From: Rhizobium sp. Pop5
GTDB taxonomy: Bacteria; Pseudomonadota; Alphaproteobacteria; Rhizobiales; Rhizobiaceae
Assembly: GCF_024721175.1 (NCBI RefSeq)
Contig: NZ_CP099401.1
Coordinates: forward strand, 62,001 to 126,000
Reading direction: 5' to 3'
Length of the DNA: 64,000 nucleotides
Both the position numbers and the translations under genes were made by a program. Position 1 is the first letter of the stretch. Every line of letters begins with the position of its first letter. Below the pieces are notes generated by a model, which had not been told where the DNA came from, made no database searches, and saw only the letters and a program-made list of their open reading frames with translations. Of the stretch, positions 27,964-39,600 are shown one piece after another.

Positions 27964-29685
27964 ATGACCACAGAAATTCGATGCTTTCTGGTTGCCGGCG
28001 CTGCCCTCATGATGGGTGTCGCACGCGCCTACGCGCAAACGCCGGCCGACGACTTCAACCGCCGCCAGGAGGAGCAATCGCAGACGCAGCGATTGGATGC
28101 TCTTCGCCGCGCCACACCGGGCGGCAGCGCGGAGAGGGAAAATGGCGCTTTGCCCGCCGGCGGCGGGAATGGCGCCTGTTTCGACATCACTCGGGTCGAG
28201 ATCGACGGGGCGAAGCTGCTCACGGCGCAGGAGATCGGCAAGGTGACGGCGCCTTACGGCAATCGCTGCGTCGGCCTCGCCGAGATCAACGCCGTGCTCA
28301 GAGACGTCACGCATCTCTATATCGATCACGGCTACGTCACCTCGCGGGCCTATGTGCCGCAGCAGGATATTAGCAAGACCAGGATCCTCCGGCTGCTCGT
28401 CGTCGAAGGCACGCTTTCCGACATCTATCTCAACGGCCAGAAGGTTGCCGGCAACACTTCGCTGGCGACGGCCTTTCCGGGCCTGATCGGCCGGGTCGTC
28501 AATATCCGTGACATCGAGCAGGGCCTCGACCAGATGAACCGGCTGCAGGCCAATGACGCCAAATCCGCCATGCTGCCCGGCCCGAAGGACGGAACGTCCA
28601 TTCTGAACATCGAAAACCGGCCCGGCCGACCTTGGCACGTCTCCCTCGGCAACAGCAATATGGGGCAGGAAAGCACCGGTTTTTCCAGAAGCTCGGCGTC
28701 GCTCGGCTCCGACGATCTGCTCGATATCAACGACCAGTGGAATTTTTCATACGAACACAGCGGGCCGGACTATCCGTGGACCGATGACGGAAAAGGCTAT
28801 GGCAACAGCTATTCCGGCAGCGTCAGCGTCCCCTACGGTTATTCCACCGTTTCGCTGAACGGCTCCTGGTACCAGTATGAAAGTGCCGTCGAAGGAAACT
28901 TCAGCACGCTCGAAACTTCCGGCAATTCGGGCCAGGCTGGTCTCGGCATCGATCGCGTCGTCTTCCGCGACAAGGATTCGATCACGACCGTCCGCAGCAG
29001 CCTGACCTACAAGCAGACCAACAACTTCCTTCTCGGCAATCTGATCGAGGTCGGCAGCCGGCGCTATACGGTCGGCGATATCGGCATTTCCCATTCCCGT
29101 CACATGTTCGGCGGCATCTGGATGTTCGACGCCAGCTACGACAAGGGGCTCGGCCTCTTCGATGCGGTGGAGCCGGGGGATCCCGGCGCCGGCAACGCCG
29201 ATCCGCGATTTTCGAAATTCAACGCCACCGTCAGCGTGACGCAGCCGTTCCAGGCCGCCGGCCGGCAGTTCGAGCTGACCTCGCTCATCACAGGTCAATA
29301 TTCCCCCGACAATCTCCTCGGCGCCGAGCAGATCTCGCTTGGCGGCTACAGCAATGTCCGCGGCACGCGCGAAAGCGTGCTCTTCGGCAATAACGGCATG
29401 TTCAGCCACAACGAGATCGTCTGGCGGACGCAATCCAACCAGAGCGGCGGCCCGGCGGCCAAGGCCTTCGGCGAACTGCGCCCCTATCTCGGCTTCGATT
29501 ATGGCCATGTCTACGAGCAAAATCGGTTCGACATAACGGGCGGCGACCTCGCCGGCTGGACGGCGGGGATCCGCGCCGTCGGCGGCACCGTCAATCTCGA
29601 TCTCGGCTATTCCGACATCATTGCAAGCAGCGTCGACGGTGTCGACGGCGGTCTCTTTTACTTCAGCGCATCCGCGCATTGGTGA
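27964..29685 (+). CDS. TpsB outer-membrane transporter (ShlB/FhaC/HecB family)
   Basis: A 573-residue precursor from ATG 27964; the leader ends ARAYAQ. A short helical plug-like region rich in Gln/Arg follows (RRQEEQSQTQRLDALRR). Next comes a POTRA region from about residue 60 (ACFDITRVEIDGAKLLTAQE) with NAVLRDVTHLYIDHGYVTSR, then the 16-strand barrel. The signature loop VRGTRESVLFGNNG near residue 470 corresponds to the conserved VRG(Y/F) tip, and the last strand ends YFSASAHW with C-terminal Trp. It should export the TpsA protein encoded 0.9 kb downstream. Confidence 0.93.
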   Translation: MTTEIRCFLVAGAALMMGVARAYAQTPADDFNRRQEEQSQTQRLDALRRATPGGSAERENGALPAGGGNGACFDITRVEIDGAKLLTAQEIGKVTAPYGNRCVGLAEINAVLRDVTHLYIDHGYVTSRAYVPQQDISKTRILRLLVVEGTLSDIYLNGQKVAGNTSLATAFPGLIGRVVNIRDIEQGLDQMNRLQANDAKSAMLPGPKDGTSILNIENRPGRPWHVSLGNSNMGQESTGFSRSSASLGSDDLLDINDQWNFSYEHSGPDYPWTDDGKGYGNSYSGSVSVPYGYSTVSLNGSWYQYESAVEGNFSTLETSGNSGQAGLGIDRVVFRDKDSITTVRSSLTYKQTNNFLLGNLIEVGSRRYTVGDIGISHSRHMFGGIWMFDASYDKGLGLFDAVEPGDPGAGNADPRFSKFNATVSVTQPFQAAGRQFELTSLITGQYSPDNLLGAEQISLGGYSNVRGTRESVLFGNNGMFSHNEIVWRTQSNQSGGPAAKAFGELRPYLGFDYGHVYEQNRFDITGGDLAGWTAGIRAVGGTVNLDLGYSDIIASSVDGVDGGLFYFSASAHW

Positions 29686-29760
29686 TGGAGCCGAGGAAAC
29701 GATGGCGGCAACCGAGCGCCAACGATTGAACGCCATTCCACCCGAACTGGAGAAACTCAT

Positions 29761-30447
29761 ATGACCAAGAGAGCTTTTGCTGCGGCCGGATTGAGCATCG
29801 TTGCTGTGCTGCTGGCTGCCTGCGGCGGGGCAAAGGATCCTGCGATGGTCGCCAGCGAAAGAGTGGCAAAATCCACCGAGATCCTCAATAAAAGAAAACA
29901 GAAAGGCGCGCTGATCCTTGCGCGCTTTATCTATCCCGACCTGTTCGGTCCTATCCGCTGCGCCGGCCAGATTCGTCTTCGCAAGCTTGTCGACGGGGCG
30001 CCAGACGAAGTCGCCGCTCCTGAAGACGTCTGGAGCGGTTTCAAGTGGCTTCTGCCTGAACAAAGCAAGCCGAAAGACATAAACGGCAATCTCCTGAACC
30101 CTGTCGGCAACGCGACGGAGTACGAACGCGTCTTCCACCCGATTGCGCCCGGCACTTATGTCGTGACCTATGCCTCCTGCCAGATATCGTCGCCGAACGG
30201 GACCACGACGCTTGAGGCGGGCGGCGACCATGGCGGTCTCTTCAGCTACATCAGTGCCTTGGAAGGTGCGAGCAAGATTACGATTGGCGAAGGCCAGATC
30301 GTCGACGCCGGCTACTTCCGTGTCCAGGGAACGAAATCCCACCCCGTCGTGGTGGGCGCTGAAGCAAGTGCTGCCGAGCGCGAGGTCATGAGGGAAGTTC
30401 TTCCGGGAGCCTACTCCTCCATCACGTTCAAGAAATTCGGGGAATAG
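29761..30447 (+). CDS. lipoprotein between tpsB and tpsA
   Basis: A 228-residue protein with a lipoprotein signal: the lipobox is LLAAC with Cys21, followed by GGAKD. The Asp is at position +6, so outer-membrane sorting is not excluded. The mature part has YPDLFGPIRCAGQIRLR, VTYASCQISSPNG and no known domain. It lies 75 bp after tpsB and 177 bp before tpsA in the same direction. An accessory role in display of the giant adhesin is plausible from position only. Confidence 0.72.
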   Translation: MTKRAFAAAGLSIVAVLLAACGGAKDPAMVASERVAKSTEILNKRKQKGALILARFIYPDLFGPIRCAGQIRLRKLVDGAPDEVAAPEDVWSGFKWLLPEQSKPKDINGNLLNPVGNATEYERVFHPIAPGTYVVTYASCQISSPNGTTTLEAGGDHGGLFSYISALEGASKITIGEGQIVDAGYFRVQGTKSHPVVVGAEASAAEREVMREVLPGAYSSITFKKFGE

Positions 30448-30588
30448 GCAAGCCGCAAAACATCTATGGACACGCCAAATCTCGTCCATTTTGTTTGGAT
30501 TGCATTTACCTCAAGCACATGCGGAAGTTGACGCTGACCAGCGGCTATGGTTCTCGGTCATCGTGAGAAATTACAACTGCGGCGGGAT

Positions 30589-30618
30589 TTATCTGCCGCG
30601 CATTCGGGCGGCAGATAA
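30589..30618 (+). promoter_or_regulatory. hairpin directly before the tpsA start
   Basis: TTATCTGCCGC and GCGGCAGATAA form a perfect 11-bp stem with an 8-nt loop, ending 6 nt before the ATG at 30625. No purine-rich ribosome site is present between the stem and the start codon. It could act as an RNA switch on translation, a protein operator, or the terminator of the lipoprotein gene read-through. Confidence 0.55.
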
Positions 30619-30624
30619 CATACG

Positions 30625-33600
30625 ATGAGCAAAAGGCTGGGCAAGTCGACGACGACACTTCATGGCGTCGCTGAGGCCGATAGACGATCCTTTCGCAGGT
30701 TCACGCATTTCGCCCAGCAATCGCTTGCCATCGTGCTCAGCGGGCTGCTGGTCTTTCAGCCGATGCTGGCCAATGCCCAGTCGGTTTCGGCAAGCACGAC
30801 GGCGCCGGCCGCCAATCAGCCGGGCGTCGGCACGGCGCCGAACGGCGTGCCGCTCATCGACATCGTCACCCCGAACAGCCAGGGTCTGTCGCACAACAAA
30901 TACGACAATTTCGACGTCGGCACCTCAGGCCTCATCCTCAACAACTTCAAGGGCGAGATCGGCACCTCCAATCTCGGCGGCGTCACGCCGGGCAATCCCA
31001 ATCTCAACACGACAGGGCCGGCATCCGTCATTCTCAACGAGGTCACCAGCGGCAATCGCTCGGCGTTGAACGGGCCAACCGAGGTGTTCGGCGGGCGGGC
31101 CGATGTCATCATCGCCAATCCGAACGGCATCACCTGCGACGGCTGCGGCTTCATCAACACGCCGCATGCGACACTGACGGCGGGTGTTCCCGATATCGGT
31201 GCCGATGGCGGGCTGAAGGGTTTCACCGTCAATGGTGGCGATGTCACCTTCGGCTCCAAGGGCGCCAACCTTGCCGCCGGTGCCGGCAGCGTCGATCTTT
31301 TCGACATCGTCTCCCGTGCGGTCACGATCGACGGTCCCATTTACGGCAACGATATTCGCGTGACCGCCGGGCGCAACAAATTCGATTACGCGACCGGCAA
31401 TGCGACGGCGCTGTCGGCGACGTCGGGAACGCCGGAATACGCCATTGATGGTTCGGCCCTCGGCGCCATGCAGGCGGGGCGCATCAAGATTGTTGTCACC
31501 GAGAAGGGCGCCGGCGTGCGCATGCGCGGCGATCTGGCGGCCAACACCAACGAACTCTCCCTGTCGGCCGACGGCAAGATCTCGCTCGGCAATGTCTCCG
31601 GCCAGCAGGGCGTCTCGATCTCCTCGAAGGCGAAGGTGACGGCGTCCAAGCTCACGTCGAAGGCAAAGGTCGCCGTTCTGGCAGATCAGGGCATCACCCT
31701 CGATACGGTCGCCGCCGATGGCGACATTCTGCTTTCGAGCGGCAGCGGCCTGCTAAGCGTCGGCGGCGAGGTCAACAGCGCCGTCAACGTGCTGATGTCG
31801 TCGGCGGCCGGAATCACCGCCGGCAGCGTCGTGGCCGGCAATGCGCTCACTTTGTCCAGCACATCAGGCGACATTCGGGTTGCAAGTGCGGTCAAGAGCA
31901 CCGAAGCGCTTGTTATCACCGCGACATCGGGCGGGATTTCGGCCGCCTCGCTCGTCAGCAGCAATAACGTCACGCTTTCCGCCGGCGCCGATATCGGCAT
32001 TTCGGGCGATGTGCTGGCGGAGCGCAACGTCACGGCTTCAGGTCACTCGATTTCGGCGGGAACCGTCGTCTCCGGCCTCGATATCGCCGCGACGAATGCG
32101 GCAAACGGCAGCACGGTTCTCACAAGCGCCGGCGACATACGGCTTACCGCCGGCAGCGGCGCCGTCAATGTCGACGGGCTTCTGTCGGCCGGCGATACGT
32201 CGGTCACCGCAGCGGCGCTGACAGCCCAGAGCGTCATTGCGCATGGCGCCCTTATGGTCAACGCGGCCACCGACGTCAGCGGCCAGATCCTCAGTGCCGG
32301 CAACATCGACATCGCCGGCTCGGCCATCACATCTGGAGCGGTCATCGCCGGCGTCGACTTTGCGGGAACGGAAGCGGCCGGCGGCAATATCGTCCTGACG
32401 CAGAGCGGTGATCTCACCCTTGCCTCCAGCGGCGATATCGATGCCGGCACCCTGCTTGCGGCAGGCGATATCTCGGCTTCTGCCGCCAATATCCGCGCCG
32501 ATGCCGTCACCGGCCATGGCGCGATCACGTTTTCCGGCAACACTCAAGTGACGGGCCAGTTCCTCGGCGCCGGCGATGTGTCGATCTCCGGCGGCTCGAT
32601 TTCGGCGGGCACCGTCGTCGCCGGCACCGACTTTGCCGCCACCGCCGCATCGCCCAGCGGCGCTATCGCCGTCGGCGCGGCCGGCGACCTTAAGCTCGAT
32701 GCCGGCGCCAACGGCACCGTCGATATCGACACGCTGCTTGCCGCCGGCGCGCTCCTCGTCGATGCCCATGATTTCCAGGCTAACAATGCCAGCAGCCACG
32801 GAACCGTTGCGATCAGCGGCAAGACGTCGATCACCGGTCAGCTGCTTGGCGCAGGCGACGTCTCGGTCACGGGAGCGGCCATTCAGGCCGGCGCCATCGT
32901 CTCCGGCGTCGATTTCGCCGCCACCGCCCAATCGGCCAATGGCGACATCGTCCTCGGGCAAAGCGGCGACCTCACGCTCACGGCGACCGGCGGCGACATT
33001 GATGCCGGCAATCTCCTCGCTGCCGGCGACATCAACGCCGGTGCGACTGGCAATGTCAGCGCCAACGTCGTCACCCATCAGGACATGACGATCACCGCGG
33101 GCGGCGCGATCGATCTTGCCGGCCAATCGCTCGCAGCGGGCGACGCCAGCCTCTCGGCAAAGGCGATCACCGTCGATACGCTCGTCTCCGGTCTCGACTT
33201 CGCAGCCACCGCCCAATCCCCCAATGGCACGTTGACGCTGCAACAGACGGGCGGCATGAGCCTTGCCGCCACGAGCGGCTCTATCACCGCCGGCACCGCG
33301 CTGCTTAGCAGCGGTGCTCTTTCGGCCAACGCAAGCCAGAATGTCGCCTATGCCAAGCTCCAGAGCCTCAGCAGCGCGGCGCTCACGGCCTCGGGCGGCC
33401 AGATCAGCTTCGGCAATCCCACCCGCACCGCCGGCAATCTGACGCTCACCACCAGCAATATCGATCTCTCCAATGGCCGGGCGAGCAACCTTGCCGCCGG
33501 CGGCACGCTGACGCTGAATGCCGCCAGCGCCAATCTCGCCAATAGCAGCCTCACTCTCGGCGGCCTCGCCCTCAATCTCTCCGGCACGGCCGATCTCAGC

Positions 33601-36600
33601 GGCGCAAGGGTCAACGCAGTCACCAATTCAGGCGGCTCGGGCGATATCACCATCAACGCGAGCGGCCTCTCCACGACGGCCGGCACGGCGCTGCTCGCCG
33701 CCCACGACCTGACGCTGACGCTGCCGTCGCTGATCAATGCAGGGCAACTGGCAGCCGGCCACGATCTGACATTCAACATTTCCGGCAACTTCACCAACAG
33801 CGCCACCGGTCTTGCCTATGCCGGCAACGACGCCAGCCTCTTCGTCGGCGGAACGCTCACCAACGATCAGGGCGCCATCATATCCGGCAACGATCTTACG
33901 ATTGCGGGCGCGACATCGGGACAAAGGAACGCAGCCCTTACCAATATCTCCGGCCTGATCCAGGCCGGCAACGACATGTCCATCCTGACCAGCAATCTGA
34001 CCAACAAGCGCTCCGCCACGCCGCAGTGGACGACCGGGACGCTGGTATCGTCTGGTGTCGTCAGCGGCTTTACGCTCAACCCAGTCGCCGCCGGCATGCC
34101 TTTCGGCTATCTCGAGACCGAAGACCAAAATATGTTCCAGCTCTATGCGGGCGTGGACGCACCGCTGTGGCAGGATTATGAGCCGCTGCTCTGGTCGAAG
34201 GCGACGCTCTCGGACGGTACGACCTATCATGCCTGGACCTGGATATCGGGCAACGGACCGACGAAAGTCCAGCCCATTTTCGATTGGATCATGGACCGCG
34301 TTCCAAAGGATGCCAACGGCAATCCCGTCCTCGATCCCAACAATCCGTCACGCTATTTCATCGTCGATGAGGTCAACCACGGCGGCTCGGACACAAGCAC
34401 CACCTATACATGGGACTGGTCGTCCCACCTTAGCCAGTCGGTCTATGAGGACCGGTTGATTGGCGCGCTCAGCCCGGAAGCCACGATCCGCGCAGGCCGC
34501 AACCTCACCGTCGACGCCACGGCTCTCGCCAATTCCTACAGCTCGATCGAAGCCGGCGGTGACGCGACGCTGAAGGGCTCGACACTGACCAATACCGGCG
34601 TCACCCTCTTCCGCACGACGACGACGACCTGCAGCGCCCAAGGCGCCTGCACTGCCTATAATGCCAACGGCACTGCCAATCCTTCGAAGAACATCGCCAA
34701 CGGCACGACGATCGTCAGCTCCGTCCAGGCGATCGGCGGCGTATCGGCCAATATCAAGGCCGGCGGCGCTCTCTCCGTCGATTTCGGCAGCGTCAACAAT
34801 ACGTCAGCGGCCGGCTCGATGGCCGGCGGCGCCAGCCTGGCGGCCGCCGGCAATCCCGGCGATCCGCTCTCGGCGCTTTCCGGCCTGACCGCCGGCGGCG
34901 CGCTGTTCAACGTTAATGCGTCGCTCGGCAGCGTCGCCGCCAATGGCGGCAGCCTGCTTTCCGGCCTCAGCAATATCGCCGACCGGATCCGCGTCGATGG
35001 CGCAGCCCTTGCGAAAGCCGCCAAACCGCAATCGGGCGGCTTCGGCGGCACCATATCCGGGCAGATATTCCTGTTCGAAACCCGCGCCGATTTTCTCGAT
35101 GTCAGAAAATTCTACGGCTCCAGCTATTTCATGAGCCGCATCGGCTACGTGCCGGAGACGACGGTTCCGTTCCTCGGCGATGCCTATTTCGAAAACCAGC
35201 TGATCGACACGCAGTTGCGGCAGCTGGTCGGCGAAGGGCTCGGCAGAAGCACCTTCATCGCCGGCAATGACGCCATCGAACAGATGAAGACGCTGCTCGA
35301 CAACGGTGCCAACTATGCGAAGGATCACGGCCTGGCCATCGGCCAGGGCCTCACGCCGGAGCAGGCGGCAGCGCTCACCAAGTCGATCGTCCTCTACCAG
35401 TGGCAGACGATCGATGGCGTGCAGGCGCTCGCGCCTGTCGTTTATGTGGCCGCCGCCGACCAGCAGAAGCTCACCGGCGCCGGCGCCGTCATGGCGGGCG
35501 GCTCGATCGACATGAATGTCGGCAATCTCGACAATTCCGGCCTGATCGCATCCGCCGGCGGCCTTAAAGTCTCCGGCAGCTCCATCCAGGGCAGCGGAAC
35601 CTTCCTGTCGCGCGGCGACACGGTGGTCAACGCCACCAATGGTATTACGCTGGCCGCCCAGACCATGACGATCGGCGGCCAGAACATGGTCAACACCAAT
35701 GCCGGTGTGACGGCGTCGGGCAACGTGCAGCTTGCCGGCGGCAGCGGCGATCTGGCGCTGAAGGGCGTCAAGGTGAACGCCGGCGGCTCCGCTCAGCTCA
35801 CAGGCAACAATGTCACGCTCGCAGCGGCCAAGGTCGACAACTCAAGTCAGCAAAATGCGACCGGCACCCAGGTCGCCAGCGGCGGAGCCCTGACGATCAA
35901 GGCAACCGACAACGTCAATGTCATCGGCAGTTCAGCCAAGGCGGGCACGACGCTTGACGTGACCGCCGACAAGGGCTCGGTAGCCGTCGTTGCGACCGAT
36001 GTCGCCCGCAACAACCAGTCCGGCTACACCAGGACCCTCTCCACCGACCAGCAACAATCGCAGCTTTCTGCCGGCACGGACACGACGATCAAATCAGGCG
36101 ACGACATCCTGCTCTCCGGCTCCTCCGTCAAGGCTGGGGGCAATGTCACGCTCAGCGCCGGCGACGATATCAATATCACTGCCGCGCAGGAGCAATCGGC
36201 ATCCACCTTCGGCAAGAAGTTCGCCTCGTCGATCACCCATGTCGGCTCGGAAATATCGGCCGGCGGCGACCTCTCGGTGACGGCGGGCAACGGCAGCGGC
36301 GATCACGACCTCAACATCGTCGGCAGCAAGCTTGCCGCCGACGGCAAGGTCGGCCTCAAGGCTTCCGACGACGTGACGATCGCCGAAGCCACCGACACCG
36401 CAACCCTCGACACCAAGCTTAGCGTCAAGGGCGGTTTCCTCGGCAAGAGCGAGAAGACGACCACGCATCTGGAAACGACGACGGCCGTCGGTTCCGCCAT
36501 CACCGGCGGTGGCGGCGTCGAAATCACCTCGGGCAAGGACACGGTCATTTCCGCCTCGAAGATCGAGGCCGGCAAGGAAGACGCAACCACTCCGGCCGAC

Positions 36601-39600
36601 CTGAACATCACCGCGGGCGGGAACCTCGTCATCGCCTCTGGCAAAGACACTACAGCGAAAGATGACAAAGGCTCGCGCAGCGGTTTCCTGTCCAAAGGCT
36701 CGTCCAGTCACAAAAGCTATGACGAAACGACGGTCGCCTCTGAACTCGGCGCATCGGGCAACATTAACTTGGATGCCGGCAAGGGGGCGGTTATTGCCGG
36801 TTCCAAAGTCGATGCGGATGGGTCGATCAACGTAGCGGCTGACAGCGTCTCCATCATTGGAGCGCAGGAGGCGCACGAACTCGAAGAGCAGCGCAAGAAG
36901 TCCGGCATCGGTGTTGGCTCCGGGGGCGGGTTCATCTCTATCTACGGCACGCAGCAGGACACCGGCAAGCAGGCCTCGACCTTAAATGTTGGCTCGGCGC
37001 TTTCGGCAAGCGAGGACGTTACGCTCACGGCCCGCAAGACTGATCTCAATATCATGGGCTCCTCGGTTGATGCCGAGCGGGACATCTACCTGTCGGCATC
37101 ACGCGACGTTAACGTGACGCCCGGTTCGAAGAGCTTTTCGCAGTCAGAGCAGGAGAAGAAGTCCGGCTTCGGCCTGTCTTTCTCCGCTGGCAATGGCGGC
37201 TTTGCCATTGGCATCGGCGCACAAACGAGCAAGGATGGCTCGGCGCAGCAGTCCGACACCAATGCGGCGTCGATATTGTCCGCCGGCCGCGACCTCCACA
37301 TTTCGGCGGGCAACAACGTCAACCTTCAGGCCGCGCAGGCTTCGGCCGAACGCGACGTCAATCTGTTTGCGACCAATGACATCAATCTGCTGTCGGCCAA
37401 CGATGTCACCAATTATCAGGAGGTGCACGAGAAAACCTTCGCTGGCGTGACGCTCAGCGTTTCCAGCCAGTTGGGAAGTGCCGCCCAAAGTATCATGAAC
37501 GGGGCCGAGCGCCTCTCGGATCCCGGCGGCGTCAACGGTCTCACCAATAGCGCGATTGCCGGACTCAGCTTCTATGAGGGCATTAAGGGCCTGAGGGGGG
37601 TCTATGACGGCCTGACGAGCACCGATCCGGAAATCGGAACGGGCCTTTCCTTCAATATCGGCATCAACGCCGGTGTCAGCCATCAGCAGAGCGCGTCCTC
37701 ATCGGAGACATCGACGCCTGTCGTCACCGACATTCGCGCCGGCCGCTCCATCGCCCTGGCGGCACAAAACGGTTCGATCACCAGCGACGGCGCGCAGATA
37801 GCGGCCGGCTACGACAAGTTCGGACTAAGGACCATTTCCGCCGATCCGTTGGCGGGCGACATTATCCTGTCGGCCGGGAGCGGCAACATCAATCTGAATG
37901 CGGCGACTGGTACGTCGGAATCGAGCACTTCGAACAGCTCCTGGAGCGCCGGCGTCGGCGTCAATCTCGGCTGCACGACGAGAACTGGATGCAGCACCAG
38001 TGTCGGCGCCAGTGGCTCCTATGGCAAGGGCGGTTCCGATACCGTTAGCACCAGCCATACGAACACCCATGTCAACGGCACGGGCGACGTTACTATCCTT
38101 ACTAATGATCTGGCGTTGAGAGGAGCGACCGTTACCGGTAATTCCGTGACGGCAGACGTCAGGAACCTGACGGTCGAGAGCCTAGTCGATACGACGAACG
38201 CCCATGCAGATCAACTCAGCCTCTCTGGCCAGATCGGCTTCGGCTCAACCGGGATCTCCGGTGTCACACAAAAGGCGAAGGGCGATGTTGCGCTCGTCTC
38301 CCAACAATCCGGCATTCATGCAGGCACCGGCGGCCTCGATCTCAACATCGAAAAGCAGACAACGCTGGTGGGTGGGCTGATCACAAGCCAGGCAACATCC
38401 GACCACAACACTTTCAATACCGGCACGTTGACGGTAACGGACATCGACACCCATTCATCTTGGAAGGCCGAGACCTATGGCGGTTCTATTGGCGTCGGCG
38501 GCTTGAGCCCGGCGCCGCCCGTCAAGGCTGGTGAGAAGGAGACCGGCAAGGCCTACTCGGCCATCGGCGCCAATATCGGCATCACCATCACCGATCCGGC
38601 GCACCAGACGCAGGACATCGGCACGATCCGGCGTGATACGCAAAACACCAACACCTCTCTGCCTGGCCTGCCGGACCTCGAAGATATCCTGCGCGATCAG
38701 TACAAGACCCAGGCCGATCTGCAGCAAGCGCAGAAGACCATGGCAGGGCTCGTGGGTGACGTTGCCAGCGAATTCTACGAGCAAGCTGCCCGGAACCAGG
38801 ACCAAGCCGGAATGGACTACTGGAAGGAAGGTGGTGCCGGGCGCGTGCTCCTGCATACCATCGGCTCCGGGATTCTCGGTGGCGTGAACGGTTGGGAGGG
38901 GGCACTTAAGGGAGCCGCCGGTGCCGCGACCGCTTCGCTACTTGCCCCCGCGATCGGGAAACTCGTTGATGGCATGCTGAAGGGCACGAGTGTCGAGGGA
39001 ACCGAGGATGGAAAATGGCTAGCTGCGCTGATTGGAGAGGGACTGTCGGCTCTGGTGGCTGGCGCCGTCGGTGGTGGCGAGGGCGCATCCTATGGCGCAG
39101 CGCAGTATCAGTATAATTATCTCAAGCATGCGGAACGTGAGGAGTTCACTCGTGTCCAGGCGTCCTGCGAGAATACCAAGGACGCAACAGACTGTGCGCG
39201 CGCAGATGAGCTCCGCGAAATCTCATATGGTCGTGACCGAAAGATCGAGGCCTGTGTTGGCAGCTCATCGTCGGACTGCGTTACGGCCCGCGTCGATCTA
39301 CGGATTGCGGCTGCTGAATATCTCGACGCGGCGCTGACCGGAGACGGTGATGATCTCGATGGTTTGTCCCTGCTGGAGCGGCACATGGTGTTTCTGGACA
39401 CCTGGAAATATGCCGTTGATGGTGACCCAACAGATAGCCAGCAACTAACCGATGCCGCCTCCACCTTAACGAGCGCTGCAGCAAAAGCGCTTCTGACGGG
39501 GTCCAAGGATGAAATCGCCAAGATTATTCGTGACCCGATTATTATCGGCGCCATCGCCTTCGGCGGTGTTGGCAATGCACGAGGCATTGTTGGCGAAGGT

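Noticed and set aside
28747..30489. 580-codon minus-strand frame
   Set aside because: Antisense to tpsB and the lipoprotein gene, both well supported by signal peptides and family motifs; the translation lacks any recognisable domain.
32038..33243. long minus-strand frames and repeated spacing resembling an array
   Set aside because: The periodicity comes from protein repeats of the TpsA shaft (about 280 bp). There are no short identical repeats with unique spacers, so it is not a CRISPR array.
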